This document shows, piece after piece, positions 1 to 10,080 of a DNA stretch of 64,000 nt. A model generated the notes under the pieces. The model was not told the origin of the DNA and made no database searches. It saw nothing but the letters and a program-made list of their open reading frames with translations. The stretch comes from a bacterium (lineage in GTDB: Bacteria; KSB1; UBA2214): contig JAKQKF010000250.1 of assembly GCA_029560815.1 (NCBI GenBank), positions 62,001 to 126,000 of the forward strand. Reading direction: 5' to 3'. Position 1 is the first letter of the stretch. Every line of letters begins with the position of its first letter. A program made the translations under genes and the position numbers.

Positions 1-680
1 CGCTGCACATCCCCGCCGGCACGACTGTCGCCGTAGTCGGCGCCACCGGCTCGGGCAAATCCACCCTGGTCAATCTCATCCCCAGACTCTACCAGGCCGG
101 CAAGGGAAGCCTGCTCCTGGATGGCCATCCCATCGAGACCATCCCGCTCGACCTGCTCCGCCGCAGCATCGGCATGGTGCCGCAGGAGACCTTTCTCTTC
201 TCGGAGACCCTGCAGGAGAACATCGCCTTTGGCAGGGAGGAGATCGATATGGCGGAAATCGAGGAGGCGGCCGAGAGTTCGCAGATTCGCAGCGACTTCG
301 ACCAGTTCCCCGAGGGTTTCGCCACCATGGTCGGCGAACGCGGCATTACCCTCTCCGGCGGACAGAAACAGCGGACGGCCATCTCGCGCGCTGTCATACG
401 CCGTCCTAAAATTCTTATCCTTGACGACGCCCTCTCCGCGGTCGATACCTACACCGAAGAGGAGATCCTGAAGCGGCTGCGGCGAATCATGGCCGAACGA
501 ACCACCATCCTGGTCTCGCACCGGGTTTCGACCATCCGCGAGGCTGACCTGATCGTGGTCCTGCGTGAAGGCCGGATCATCGAGCAGGGCCAGCACGATG
601 AGCTTTTGGCGCGCAAGGGCGCCTACTGGCAGTTATACCAGCGGCAGATGCTGGAAGAGTCGCTGTCCACGATCGACTGA
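1..680 (+). CDS. ABC exporter subunit A, C-terminal part (cut by window edge)
   Basis: This is the nucleotide-binding domain of a type IV (ABCB-like) half exporter, read in frame from base 3; the membrane part lies outside the window. Seen: Walker [10 protein letters not shown] at bases 39-65, signature LSGGQ at 351-365, Walker B LILDD at 414-428 and switch histidine in VSHRVST. The residue after the Walker B aspartate is Asp, not the catalytic Glu. In heterodimeric exporters of the TM287/288 and BmrCD type, this marks the subunit that contributes the degenerate ATP site. The next gene starts 8 bases downstream and supplies the partner. The substrate cannot be told; lipid or drug export is typical of the family. 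Confidence 0.93.
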   Translation, partial: LHIPAGTTVAVVGATGSGKSTLVNLIPRLYQAGKGSLLLDGHPIETIPLDLLRRSIGMVPQETFLFSETLQENIAFGREEIDMAEIEEAAESSQIRSDFDQFPEGFATMVGERGITLSGGQKQRTAISRAVIRRPKILILDDALSAVDTYTEEEILKRLRRIMAERTTILVSHRVSTIREADLIVVLREGRIIEQGQHDELLARKGAYWQLYQRQMLEESLSTID

Positions 681-688
681 GGTACTCT

Positions 689-2452
689 GTGACACTGCAT
701 GAAGAAGAGGTGATCGGCAAGGCGTATGACAGCCACCTGATGCGGCGGCTGCTCGGCTATCTCTACCCCTACCGCTGGATGGTGCTGCTTGCTGTCATCA
801 TTCTGCTGCTGGGCTCGGTAGCTGAACTGCTGCTCCCCTATCTGACCAAGGTGGCCATCGACCGCTATATCGCCCGCAAGGAGCTGGCCGGCCTGGCCCG
901 GCTCGCCCTCCTCTATTTTACCGTGCTGATGGTGCAGATGAGCTTCATCTTCCTGCAGACCTTCCTGACCCAGAAGATCGGCCAGAAGGTGATGTACGAC
1001 TTGCGCAACCAGATCTTCGCCCATCTGCAGCGCCTCCCCCTCTCCTTCTTTGACAGGAATCCGGTCGGACGGCTGGTAACCCGCGCCACCAACGACGTCG
1101 AGACCCTCAACAGCATGCTCTCCAGCGGGGTCGTCACCATCTTCGGGGATGTCTTTGTCCTCGTCGGCATCATCGTCATGATGCTGATCTTCAACTGGCA
1201 GCTGGCGCTGCTCTCCTTCACAGTGCTGCCGCTGATCTTCACCGCCAGTTTCTGGTTCCGCGTCCATGTGCGCGAATCCTTCCGCAAGGTGCGGCTGCGC
1301 ATCGCGCGGATCAACAGCTACCTGCAGGAAAACATCATGGGCATGTCGACGGTGCAGCTCTTCAGCCGCGAAAAGAAGAACTATCGCCGTTTTGACGAGC
1401 TCAACAACGACTATCTGCAGGCCTATCTCGAGACCATCTACTACTATTCGGTCTTTCACCCCCTGGTCGAATTGATCAGCGCCATTGCCCTCGCGATCAT
1501 CCTCTGGTACGGCGGCATCAGGGTGATCAGCGGGGCCTTGACCATCGGCGTGGTGGTCGCCTTTGTCCAGTACGCGGAGCGATTTTTTCAGCCCATCCGC
1601 GACCTCTCAGAGAAATACAATCTGATGCAGGCCGCCATGGCATCGAGCGAGCGCATTTTCAAGCTGCTGGATGAGCCGGAACAGCATCTTCTGCCGGACA
1701 ACCCGGCCGATATGCCTCCCCCCTGCGGCGAGATCGAATTCCGGGATGTCTCCTTCGGCTATAACGAGAACGACCACGTCCTCCGCAACGTGAGTTTCAG
1801 GATCAACTGCGGCGAAAAAGTAGCCATCGTGGGCGCCACCGGCGCGGGCAAGACCACACTCATCAATCTCATCTCGCGGCTCTACGAGCCCACAACCGGA
1901 CAGATCCTGCTCAACCGCATCGACACGGCCCGCTATCCCCTCGACAACCTGCGCAGGCGCGTGCGCATGGTGCTCCAGGATGTCTTTATCTTTTCAGGGA
2001 CGGTCGAGTATAACATCCGCCTCGGCGACCAGTCGATCCCGATGGAACGGGTCATCCAGGCCGCAAAGGATGTGCGCGCCCACGAGTTCATCGAAAAACT
2101 GCCCCAGGGCTATCAGACCGAACTCAGCGAACGCGGCAGCAACCTCTCGGTAGGCCAGAAGCAGCTCCTCTCCTTCGCCCGCGCCCTGGTCTTCAATCCG
2201 GAGGTCCTGATCATGGACGAAGCGACATCCTCGGTCGATACGGAAACTGAAATCCTCCTCAGGGAGGCCACGACCCGGCTCATGACCGGCCGCACCTCTG
2301 TCATCATCGCCCATCGTCTCTCCACTATCCAGAATGTGGACTGGATCCTGGTGCTGCACAAGGGTGAGGTGCGCGAGATGGGAACCCACAGCGAGCTTCT
2401 CGCCAAAAAGGGGATCTACTATCGCCTCTATGAGCTGCAGTATCAGAATTAA
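689..2452 (+). CDS. ABC exporter subunit B (permease fused to ATPase)
   Basis: A 587-residue half exporter: an N-terminal six-helix membrane domain (residues about 20-320) is followed by an ATPase domain. Seen: Walker A GATGAGKTT near residue 382, signature LSVGQ at 486-490, Walker B VLIMDE at 506-511 with the catalytic Glu present, and switch His in IIAHRLS. The signature has Val in place of the first Gly, complementary to the upstream subunit, whose Walker B lacks Glu. Together they make one canonical and one degenerate ATP site, as known for TM287/288-like heterodimers. The start is GTG, 8 bases after the upstream stop, so the two are co-transcribed. The substrate is unknown. Confidence 0.95.
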   Translation: MTLHEEEVIGKAYDSHLMRRLLGYLYPYRWMVLLAVIILLLGSVAELLLPYLTKVAIDRYIARKELAGLARLALLYFTVLMVQMSFIFLQTFLTQKIGQKVMYDLRNQIFAHLQRLPLSFFDRNPVGRLVTRATNDVETLNSMLSSGVVTIFGDVFVLVGIIVMMLIFNWQLALLSFTVLPLIFTASFWFRVHVRESFRKVRLRIARINSYLQENIMGMSTVQLFSREKKNYRRFDELNNDYLQAYLETIYYYSVFHPLVELISAIALAIILWYGGIRVISGALTIGVVVAFVQYAERFFQPIRDLSEKYNLMQAAMASSERIFKLLDEPEQHLLPDNPADMPPPCGEIEFRDVSFGYNENDHVLRNVSFRINCGEKVAIVGATGAGKTTLINLISRLYEPTTGQILLNRIDTARYPLDNLRRRVRMVLQDVFIFSGTVEYNIRLGDQSIPMERVIQAAKDVRAHEFIEKLPQGYQTELSERGSNLSVGQKQLLSFARALVFNPEVLIMDEATSSVDTETEILLREATTRLMTGRTSVIIAHRLSTIQNVDWILVLHKGEVREMGTHSELLAKKGIYYRLYELQYQN

Positions 2453-4397
2453 CGGGGCCAGGCTTCTGGCGGCGGCTCTGCCGCTCCTGCTTTTCGCCTC
2501 TTCCCCGCCCTCCTGCGCCGGAGAATATGGACCGCGATGGCAGCCGCGCGTCGGACTTTTACGGCTGCCCGAGCCTCGCCGCGCCGTCGACTGGTCGCGC
2601 GAGACCATCTACCTCGTCCTCATCGACCGCTTTCATAACGGCGATACCTCCAACGATGCCGGTGTCAACCCCGCCAGTTTCCTCCCCTTCGACCCGGCCC
2701 GCGGCAATCATGAAGCACTGAAATATTACCAGGGCGGCGACCTCCAGGGCGTGATCCAAAAACTCGACTATCTCCACGATCTGGGCGTCTCCACCATCTG
2801 GCTTTCGCCGGTTTTTGACAACAGCGACCGCGACTTTGCCGGCTGGTGGCCTTACCACGGCTATCACCCGGTCGATTTCTTCAGTGTGGACGAACATTTC
2901 GGCGACATGGCGACCCTCAAACGGCTGGTGGAGCTCGCCCACCGCCGCGGCATGAAAGTCATCCTTGACATAATCTTTAATCATGTCGCCCCTGACCACC
3001 CCTGGGTCACAGACCCGGCCCTGTGGGAGACGGCCGGCTATAAACACTGGTTCCATCCTCACAGCGGTGCAGACGCCTCCACCAGTATCCAGGACTGGCA
3101 GGATCAGAAACAGCTCGAGGAGCGCGAGCTCAACGGGCTGCCCGACCTTGCCCAGGAGAACCCCCATGTCTATGACTTTCTCCTGGACATGGCCAAATTC
3201 TGGATCGTCGAGAGCGGCTGCGACGGTTTTCGTCTCGACGCGGTCAAACATATCCCTCCTGCCTTCTGGGCCAGAATCTGCCGGGATCTGCACGATTTTG
3301 CCGGCGACGGGTTTCTGCTCCTCGGCGAGGTCTTTGCCGGCGAAACCCCCTACGTGGCCGGCTACCAGGAGCTGGGCTTCAACGCCCTTTTCGACATCCC
3401 CCTTTACTACACCCTCAACCGCGTCTTCGCCCAGGGCGGCACGCTGCCGCTCCTGACCCGCCAGACCGCACTCAACCGCCAGTGGTACCGCACCATCCTC
3501 CTCTCCCAGGTCATCGACAACCACGATGTCGCCCGCTTCAGCTATTGGGCAGGGGAGGATGCCGCCGCCAAGATGCGTTCCGCCCTGACCTACACCCTGG
3601 TCCAGCCCGGCCTGCCTATGCTCTATTACGGCAATGAAGTAGCCCTGGAGGGCGCGGCTGCGACCAATGAGCAGACCGGCGCCGGGCAGGACTACCTCAA
3701 CCGCCTGCCCATGCCCTGGGAGCGGATCGAGGGCACCGCCCGGGATCTGGTCGGCCACACTCGCCGCCTGCTCCATCTGCGCAGACATTATCCCGCCCTG
3801 GCCGGTGAGGGGCTGACCGAAATCTATCAGGATTACGGAGTCTACGCCTTTATCAAACACCGGGGCAAGGAAGCGTTCCTGGTTGTGCTCTCCAATTCCA
3901 GCGCGCCGGAAGAGGTGGCCATCCCCCTGCCCGGGGGCCTCTTCGGCCGCTGCACCCGCCTGCAGGACCAGCTCTCCGGCTTGCGTCTCAAATCCCGCGG
4001 TGACACCCTCCATCTCGCCCTCCAGCCGCGGGCGAACCACCTCTTCCGCATCAGGGGGCGATGGAATCCCGCCCTGCTGGACTCTCTCCCCTGGTCCTGC
4101 GTTTTTACGCCGCGCATCAGCGGAGACATGGCCTGGATCGCCTTCCGTTATGAGGGGGAAGCCCGCACCGTCAGCCTCGCCGGTGATTTCAACGGCTGGA
4201 TCGCCGGCATGGACAGTCTGAGCCGGGACAGCGAAGGGATCTGGCGGATCCGGCTGCCGCTCAAAAAAGGACGCTACCGCTACAAGCTGGTCATCGATGG
4301 CAGCCGCTGGATCGCCGATCCCGCCGCGGCCGGGACCGAACTGGACCCCTACGGAGGCCAGAATTCAGTCGTCATCGTCAACCCGGCGCAGCGCTGA
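2430..4397 (+). CDS. Exported GH13 alpha-amylase with C-terminal starch-binding domain
   Basis: Glycoside hydrolase family 13, expected to hydrolyse alpha-1,4-glucans outside the cytoplasm. The 655-residue product starts at the ATG at 2430, which overlaps the ABC gene by 23 bases and gives a signal peptide (LLAAALPLLLFAS, likely cut after SCAG). The four GH13 regions are present: DIIFNH (180-185), GFRLDAVKH with nucleophile D270, GEVF with acid/base E300, and DNHD ending at D366. The last 90 residues (LAGDFNGW, RYRYKLVIDG) resemble a CBM48/E-set glycogen-binding domain, here C-terminal. It may be cyclomaltodextrinase- or pullulanase-like rather than a strict alpha-amylase. A longer reading from 2334 would run inside the ABC gene and is not supported. 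Confidence 0.92.
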   Translation: MSCSIRINGARLLAAALPLLLFASSPPSCAGEYGPRWQPRVGLLRLPEPRRAVDWSRETIYLVLIDRFHNGDTSNDAGVNPASFLPFDPARGNHEALKYYQGGDLQGVIQKLDYLHDLGVSTIWLSPVFDNSDRDFAGWWPYHGYHPVDFFSVDEHFGDMATLKRLVELAHRRGMKVILDIIFNHVAPDHPWVTDPALWETAGYKHWFHPHSGADASTSIQDWQDQKQLEERELNGLPDLAQENPHVYDFLLDMAKFWIVESGCDGFRLDAVKHIPPAFWARICRDLHDFAGDGFLLLGEVFAGETPYVAGYQELGFNALFDIPLYYTLNRVFAQGGTLPLLTRQTALNRQWYRTILLSQVIDNHDVARFSYWAGEDAAAKMRSALTYTLVQPGLPMLYYGNEVALEGAAATNEQTGAGQDYLNRLPMPWERIEGTARDLVGHTRRLLHLRRHYPALAGEGLTEIYQDYGVYAFIKHRGKEAFLVVLSNSSAPEEVAIPLPGGLFGRCTRLQDQLSGLRLKSRGDTLHLALQPRANHLFRIRGRWNPALLDSLPWSCVFTPRISGDMAWIAFRYEGEARTVSLAGDFNGWIAGMDSLSRDSEGIWRIRLPLKKGRYRYKLVIDGSRWIADPAAAGTELDPYGGQNSVVIVNPAQR

Positions 4398-4428
4398 GAT
4401 CCGCCGGCGCCGTGCAGAGTATTCAACG

Positions 4429-4468
4429 CAATAAAAAAGGCCGGGCGAAGAACCCGGCCTTTTCGTTT
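4429..4468. terminator. Intrinsic terminator, copy 1 of a tandem pair
   Basis: The stem ggccggg/cccggcc is extended by A-T pairs (4435-4463), with T-rich sequence following on the plus strand and poly-A before it. It ends the amylase transcript and could work in both directions. Confidence 0.85.
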
Positions 4469-4497
4469 TTGGCTGCCGACGCCGCGCAGTATTTTCA

Positions 4498-4541
4498 TCG
4501 CAATAAAAAAGGCCGGGCAAAAAACCCGGCCTTTTCGTTTT
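4498..4541. terminator. Intrinsic terminator, copy 2 of a tandem pair
   Basis: The same ggccggg/cccggcc hairpin is repeated about 72 bases on, with similar flanks. On the minus strand the stem is followed by TTTTTTATT, so this copy ends the FG-GAP gene transcript at 4559. The pair looks like a local duplication of one terminator between convergent genes. Confidence 0.85.
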
Positions 4542-4558
4542 CAGGTCACACGGCAGCG

Positions 4559-7500
4559 CTATTTCATGAAGAGCAGCCGGCGGATTTGCACCTCCTGCCC
4601 TCTCCGCAGCACGGCGTGGTAGATCCCGCTCGGCAGGGGATGACCGGAGTCGTCCCGGGCATCCCAGCTCCAGCTTTGCACCCCCGGGGCAAGGAGGCCC
4701 TGATGGAGCAGGCGCACCCTCTGCCCGCGGCTGTTAAAGATCGCCAGGCTCGCCTCCATCGCCTCCGGCACCTCGACCGTAATTGTAGTGGATGGGTTGA
4801 AGGGGTTGGGATAGTTCTGCTGCAAGCGCAAAGCGGTGGGAAGAGCGGCTTGCTCCTCCACTCCGGTGAGGGCGACCAGCACCCGCCAATCGACCCGGGC
4901 GGTGTCCTCCTTGTCCATCACCAGAGCGGTGACCAAATAGACCTGTCCCATCTCGATCGTCGGATAGAGCACCATCTGGCTGTCCGTGGAGGCGACGACA
5001 TCGTTGATCCGCCAGAGATAGCGCAGGGAGTCGCCATCAGCGTCGCGGACAGTCGTCAGCGCAAAAGTGAGGGGAGCGTAGAACTGGCCGTAGACCGGAG
5101 TTTCGGTCGGGAAATAGGTATAAATCTGCGGCGGCTGATTGGGCACCACCACCGGCAGGACCGTGACCACCGCGCTGTCGGCCAGGGTGCTGCCGATCCC
5201 CTTGACCCGGGCGTGAACAACGCACTCACCCGGCTGCGCAGCCGAAAGGGAGGCCATGACGCGGCCCTGGGCGTCGGTCAGGGTATCGGCGACAGAGAGC
5301 ACATAGCCGCTGCCGCTCACGAACAGTTCGACCGTATAGCCCGCGCCGAGGGGCTGGCCGCTGCTGTTGCGCAGGGTGGCGATGATATCCGACTTGGCGC
5401 TCCCGTCCGCATAAATGGGTGAGGAGGCATCGACACTCGAGAGGGTTGTGCTCAGGTCGGCGGCCGGGTAGACGAAAGTGAATGGCGATTCGGCGATCTC
5501 TGTGCCGTCCAGCCACGCGGAGGCCTTGAGAAGATTCGCAACCCCCTTGTAGGGGCCGGGGGTCCAGTGGACGCTGGCATACCCCTCATCGTCGGAAAAG
5601 ATTTCCAGATGCGTCTCACCGCGGAGGTGGCCGCCGCCCGCGAGCACCTCAAAGAGAACCGGCTGGCTGACGATAGGAAGACCGTACTGGTCCATGATGC
5701 GGGCGGTGAAATCATCTGCAAACTCCTGGCCCGGAGTGAGATCCTGGCCGTCACCCGACCCCTTGATCATGGTCGGGATGCGTGCCGGCTCCGCCGCAGC
5801 GGGTTGCAGAAGCTGGCCGGCGGCCGCGCCCTCGATATCGATCGTCTGCTCATCGGTCAGGATGACGCGAACGTCGCAGGTGGTCCGGGTGCCGAGCCCG
5901 AAATGGAGCTGGGCCGGATTCTGGCTCATATAGCCGAACTGGCTGCCCACCTCCTGGTAGCCGATGATGAATCCGGCTTCGCCGAGGTGGCCCGCCTCAT
6001 AGAGGATCACTTTCGAGCCGATGCCGCCCAGATCGCCGCCGGGGCCGGTGCAGAGGATATCGATCCAGTTATAGCCGTTGTCGAGGTCGTTGCGCACGAG
6101 ATAATTGGCCCCTTTGGCGCAGGCCATATAGATATCAAGATCGCCGTCCTGGTCCACATCGGCCAGCGCCGCGCTGCGCGCATCGGCTGCGGAGACCTCC
6201 ACGCCCGACTCCCCGGCGAGGGTGAATCTCCCGCTGCCGTCGTTCCAGAAAAGCTGCGGTTTGGCGCCGGCATCCTTCTCGCCGTTGCGGAGGAGAAGCA
6301 GATCGAGGTCGGCATCGTTGTCCATATCGCCAAAGGCCGCGGTATAACCGCTGACGGGCAGGTTATAGGTCGAGGAGCGGTCGACAAAGTGACCGGTGCC
6401 GTCGTTGATCAGGACGTTGAGCAGGGGCACATTGCCCGAGGTCAGAAGGTAGTTGACGACGAAGAGGTCGAGATCGCCGTCATTGTCAATGTCCGCGAAA
6501 GTAGCGCCGTGGGAGCGGCCGTCGATTGCGGTTCCGCGCGCCGCCGCCTCTTCAGTGAAGTGGCCTTGTCCGTCATTGATAAAGAGCCAGTTGGGCGCCG
6601 GCTGACTGGTGGATTCCTGACGGCGGCAGATATAAAGGTCGATATCGCCGTCATTGTCGATATCGCCGGATGTTGCGCCCTGACGCCCGACATATTGGGT
6701 ATCCTCGACGCTTCCCTCGGCCCCGCGCAGCACGAGGGTAAAGTGGCCGCTGCCATCGTTCTCATAGAGTTCATTGAGCTCACCGGAGTTGACGATAAAG
6801 AGATCCAGATCGCCATCCCTCTCCATATCGAATGCCACGCTGCCGTTGGAGGTTCTGACCGTCTGCAGCAGGCCGGCCGCTGTGCCGTTCTCGTTGAAAA
6901 AGCCGTCGCCGTTATTGAGATAGAGGGCGTTGATGCCGGCTGGATCGCCCGCTTCGAGGGGGACATTCCCGAAAAAGGCGTCCAGGTCCGCGTCATTGTC
7001 CAGGTCAGCCAGCAGGATCGCTTTGGTGAGTCCCCGGCTGATCGTTCCGCGTGCGGCAGCCTCTTCGCTAAAGGCCCCCTCCCCCTCGTTCATGTAGAGC
7101 AGGTCAGGCATGGGACCGTAGCTGGTGCCGTTGCTGACGAAAAGGTCGATCCGGCCGTCCTTGTCCAGATCGCCGAAGGAGCTGCCCTGGCCGTAACCCG
7201 AGGAGGAATAGCCACCGGTGAGGGAGTAGGCGGTCACATCGGTAAAGCCCTTGCCCGAGGGATCGGGCGCATCGGTGGTATCGGGGGGTGGCGGCGGAGG
7301 AGGAGGAGGCGGAGTACTGCCATCCGGTCCATAGATGGTCAAATTGGAATAAATCGGTCCGACCTGGGCTTCATACCCCCAAATCAGGTTCTCCTTGCCG
7401 AGGAAGATATAGCGGAAGGGTTCCAGCCGGCCGGAAAAGTTATGGTAGGTCAGGTTTCTGTAGTAATCGCCGAGAAGGGCATTGTTCAGGTAGAGGTAGG

Positions 7501-8068
7501 CCCGGTCGGCAGTCCAGACGATGCGAAAAGTGTAGGTTTTGGATTTGTCCCAATCCTTGTTCAATAGGTAATAGTCTTCCTCGCGGGAGTCATCCCCCGA
7601 GCCATGGGTCTGGGTGAGCCATTTAAAGCCCGCGCGCCCGTCGCCGTCGTTGTATTTGTCATGTCCGGAGGTGCGAATCTGGGTCCAGGAGGCCTGGGTC
7701 TCATAGGCATCCTTGTCCGCTTCCGGCCGTGACCAGATATTGATGCAGTGATACTTGATTTCCGGATCATCCGCCTGCTCCGCGGGGTCAAAATTGGTCA
7801 CGTCGACCTCGAGAGAACCCTCCCAGGGCAGTTCGGCGGGCAGGGTGATGAACAGTTTGCTGGTGGAGGCGACGGCCTGCCAGCCCCTGCCCGAAACAAA
7901 GACCCCGTCCGTGTTCTGCATGGTGCCGAGGGCATTGGAGTTGGGGTTGTCGAGGTTATCGTGATAGAGCACCTGGGTGTGCCAGGGCTGCCCGAAAAGC
8001 GGCAGCGCCAGGAGCATGAACATCCAGAGAACTATCGGAAGCATATTTTTGCATCGTTTGCACTGCAT
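4559..8068 (-). CDS. Secreted FG-GAP/VCBS repeat protein with UnbV-like domain and T9SS-type C-terminus
   Basis: A 1169-residue exported protein. After a signal peptide (LPIVLWMFMLLALPLFGQ) comes a region of about 230 residues resembling a concanavalin/LamG-like lectin fold, then a polyproline linker. Next are seven or more FG-GAP/VCBS repeats with Ca-binding DxDxDG motifs (DLDKDGRIDLF, DIDNDGDIDLY), an ASPIC/UnbV-like segment (GGIGSKVILYEAG), Ig-like segments, and a PNPFNPSTT C-terminal domain ending in LLFMK. Such proteins are displayed or released by T9SS. The start was placed at 8068 because AGGAGA lies 7 bases upstream; a reading from 8101 adds 11 residues with no purpose. Role is inferred as a surface adhesin or glycan-binding protein; no catalytic motif was seen. 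Confidence 0.85.
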   Translation of the reverse strand: MQCKRCKNMLPIVLWMFMLLALPLFGQPWHTQVLYHDNLDNPNSNALGTMQNTDGVFVSGRGWQAVASTSKLFITLPAELPWEGSLEVDVTNFDPAEQADDPEIKYHCINIWSRPEADKDAYETQASWTQIRTSGHDKYNDGDGRAGFKWLTQTHGSGDDSREEDYYLLNKDWDKSKTYTFRIVWTADRAYLYLNNALLGDYYRNLTYHNFSGRLEPFRYIFLGKENLIWGYEAQVGPIYSNLTIYGPDGSTPPPPPPPPPPDTTDAPDPSGKGFTDVTAYSLTGGYSSSGYGQGSSFGDLDKDGRIDLFVSNGTSYGPMPDLLYMNEGEGAFSEEAAARGTISRGLTKAILLADLDNDADLDAFFGNVPLEAGDPAGINALYLNNGDGFFNENGTAAGLLQTVRTSNGSVAFDMERDGDLDLFIVNSGELNELYENDGSGHFTLVLRGAEGSVEDTQYVGRQGATSGDIDNDGDIDLYICRRQESTSQPAPNWLFINDGQGHFTEEAAARGTAIDGRSHGATFADIDNDGDLDLFVVNYLLTSGNVPLLNVLINDGTGHFVDRSSTYNLPVSGYTAAFGDMDNDADLDLLLLRNGEKDAGAKPQLFWNDGSGRFTLAGESGVEVSAADARSAALADVDQDGDLDIYMACAKGANYLVRNDLDNGYNWIDILCTGPGGDLGGIGSKVILYEAGHLGEAGFIIGYQEVGSQFGYMSQNPAQLHFGLGTRTTCDVRVILTDEQTIDIEGAAAGQLLQPAAAEPARIPTMIKGSGDGQDLTPGQEFADDFTARIMDQYGLPIVSQPVLFEVLAGGGHLRGETHLEIFSDDEGYASVHWTPGPYKGVANLLKASAWLDGTEIAESPFTFVYPAADLSTTLSSVDASSPIYADGSAKSDIIATLRNSSGQPLGAGYTVELFVSGSGYVLSVADTLTDAQGRVMASLSAAQPGECVVHARVKGIGSTLADSAVVTVLPVVVPNQPPQIYTYFPTETPVYGQFYAPLTFALTTVRDADGDSLRYLWRINDVVASTDSQMVLYPTIEMGQVYLVTALVMDKEDTARVDWRVLVALTGVEEQAALPTALRLQQNYPNPFNPSTTITVEVPEAMEASLAIFNSRGQRVRLLHQGLLAPGVQSWSWDARDDSGHPLPSGIYHAVLRRGQEVQIRRLLFMK

Positions 8069-8244
8069 GATGGGGTCTCCTGCGCATACTGAAACTGCCA
8101 AAATTAATTCATGACTGCACCGGGTCTGAAACCCTGAGGCAGGGGTGCTGTTCCGGTATTATTAAATACAGGCACAGCCACAATTTGCGTACAGGAGAGT
8201 TACCGCTCTGTGCGGGGGATCACATTGACGGGAGAGGCGTGAAA

Positions 8245-8278
8245 AGCGCTTCCGCCGCCCCGGAATCCGGGACGGCGG
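8245..8278 (-). terminator. Candidate terminator after the amidohydrolase gene
   Basis: A 12-bp imperfect stem, ccgccgccccgg with ccgggacggcgg around an AAT loop (8252-8278), is followed on the minus strand by a short TTTT tract. The T-run is weak. Confidence 0.4.
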
Positions 8279-8291
8279 AGAGCTGCGGAGT

Positions 8292-10010
8292 TTACCTGGG
8301 CGGGATGGTTTCGCCTGCGGCGCGTTCAAAGATGACCCGGCCGTCAAGCACAGTGAGATCCACCTGGAGTTCGCGGATCTTTTCAGGCGGAATAGTGAAG
8401 AGGTCTCCGGAGAGGACGACCAGATCGGCGAGATAGCCTTTTTTCAGCGTTCCCTTGTTCTTTTCATCGAAAGAGGCATAGGCGCTGTTGCGGGTATAGC
8501 AGGCGACGGCCTCGGCGACGCTGATCTTCTGCTCGGGGATCCAGCCCCCGGGATGGCCGCCGTCGAGGGTGCGGCGGGTCACAGCGGCATAGATGCCCAG
8601 CAGGGGATTGAGCGGGGCGACCGACCAGTCGGTGCCGAAGCAGAGATGGACGCCCTGATCGAGAAAGCTGCGGAAGGGATAGGCCTCATGGCAGCGCGGC
8701 TCACCGATGCGTTTATGGGCCCAACGGCCATCATCGATGGCGTGGAACGGCTGGGCGGAGGCGATCACCCCCAGTCTGGCGAAGCGGGCGATATCCTTTT
8801 TGGCGATGTGCTGGGCGTGTTCCAGCCGGAAGCGGCGGTCCCATCGGGGGTTTTCGCGGACGCAGCGTTCAAAGATATCGAGCATCAGGCTGTTGGCGCT
8901 GTCGCCGATGGCATGGACGGAGAGCTGAAGTCCGGCCTTGTCGGCGGCCAGGGCCCATGTTTCCATCCGGCCGTCGAGGACGATGTCCATGGGCAGTCCG
9001 CGGCTGCTGCTGCCTTCGTAGGGTTCGAAGAAGAGAGCCGTGGTCGAGCCCAGCGATCCGTCGGCAAAGGCCTTGAGTGAGCCGATGCGCACCATATCGC
9101 TGCCAAAGTGGGCGCGAATGCCGGCATCGGCGAGCAGTTTGTACTGGCCGAGGGGAATGCGGCAGTCCACCCGCACGGTCAATTCGCCGCGTTCGAGCAG
9201 GGTCTGATAGGTCTGCAGGTCCTCCGGAGAGCCGACATCCTGGATGCTGGTGACGCCGCAGCGGCGCGCCAGTTCCATGGCGGCGGCAGCTCCTTCGAGG
9301 CGTTCGGCTTCGCTGGAGGGGGGGATCACGGCGAAGACGGCGTTCATCGCCTCATCCTTGAGCAGGCCGGTGGGTTCGCCGGTGGCCGGATCGTGGACGA
9401 TCTCGCCGCCGGGGGGATCGGGGGTGTTGCGGTCGATTCCCGCCAGTTTGAGCGCTGCGGAATTGGCGAGGGCCATGTGGCCGTCGAGGCGGTTGACGAA
9501 GACCGGGGTGGCAGGGGTGACCGCGTCGATGAGGCCGCGGTGGGGTTCGCGTGCGCCGGGCCAGCTTTCATGGTCCCAGTCGCCGCCGGTTATCCAGCGG
9601 CCTGGATATTTTGCAGCGTACCCGGCGATACGCCGGGCGAACTCTTCCTCGCTGGCGGCGCTGCGCAGCTCGATGCCGAGCAATTGCATGCCGCTGTTGA
9701 GAAAATGGACGTGGTTATCGATAAAACCCGGCATGACCACGCGGCCGGCGAGGTCGACCACGCGGGTCGAGGGACCGGCGAGAGCCCCGATCTCTTCGCT
9801 GCTGCCAATGGCCATGATGCGGCCGTTCTGTACGGCGAGGGCCTGCGCTTCGGGCATGGCCTCATCCACGGTCCAGACCCGTCCGTTCAAAAAAATCAGA
9901 TCCGCAGCCGCCGTTTTTTGCGCCTGGACACCGGCCGCGATGAAGAGCATTGCCAGGGAGAGGGCCAGATAAAAGCGGCCGCCATGCAACAGCCATTCTT
10001 GTACGATCAT
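8292..10010 (-). CDS. Exported YtcJ-like amidohydrolase
   Basis: A metal-dependent hydrolase of the amidohydrolase superfamily, YtcJ/amidohydrolase_3 type. Seen: a hydrophobic N-terminus ending in AGVQAQ (export likely), the fold start [12 protein letters not shown], metal motif DNHVHF near residues 99-103, later metal histidines in LSVHAIGDS and RLEHAQHI, and [12 protein letters not shown] near the C-terminus with the final Asp ligand. Length (572 residues) is normal. The ATG at 10010 has AGGAGG four bases upstream; a GTG at 10013 is almost on top of the ribosome site and is less likely. Substrates of this family are poorly known (N-substituted amides, formamides). It stands alone between two surface protein genes. 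Confidence 0.88.
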   Translation of the reverse strand: MIVQEWLLHGGRFYLALSLAMLFIAAGVQAQKTAAADLIFLNGRVWTVDEAMPEAQALAVQNGRIMAIGSSEEIGALAGPSTRVVDLAGRVVMPGFIDNHVHFLNSGMQLLGIELRSAASEEEFARRIAGYAAKYPGRWITGGDWDHESWPGAREPHRGLIDAVTPATPVFVNRLDGHMALANSAALKLAGIDRNTPDPPGGEIVHDPATGEPTGLLKDEAMNAVFAVIPPSSEAERLEGAAAAMELARRCGVTSIQDVGSPEDLQTYQTLLERGELTVRVDCRIPLGQYKLLADAGIRAHFGSDMVRIGSLKAFADGSLGSTTALFFEPYEGSSSRGLPMDIVLDGRMETWALAADKAGLQLSVHAIGDSANSLMLDIFERCVRENPRWDRRFRLEHAQHIAKKDIARFARLGVIASAQPFHAIDDGRWAHKRIGEPRCHEAYPFRSFLDQGVHLCFGTDWSVAPLNPLLGIYAAVTRRTLDGGHPGGWIPEQKISVAEAVACYTRNSAYASFDEKNKGTLKKGYLADLVVLSGDLFTIPPEKIRELQVDLTVLDGRVIFERAAGETIPPR

Positions 10011-10031
10011 CACGCCTCCTTGTTCACATGA

Positions 10032-10050
10032 CCGGCGGCGAAAAGCCGCC
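10032..10050. repeat. Short GC hairpin between two minus-strand genes
   Basis: ggcggc and gccgcc enclose a GAAA-type loop, lying after the stop of the phosphodiester-glycosidase gene and before the amidohydrolase start. With no T-run it may be a weak terminator or transcript-stabilising hairpin. Confidence 0.4.
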
Positions 10051-10080
10051 TTGCTGATTCATCCGGGAAGAGAGCGCATT

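Noticed and set aside
4412..5422. Long plus-strand open frame of 336 codons
   Set aside because: It runs through both terminators and is the complement of the FG-GAP gene; no homology pattern, only a GC-rich shadow.
5567..7567. Plus-strand open frame of 666 codons
   Set aside because: It lies opposite the FG-GAP repeats; the repeats' regular codons keep the complement open. The product has no domain sense.
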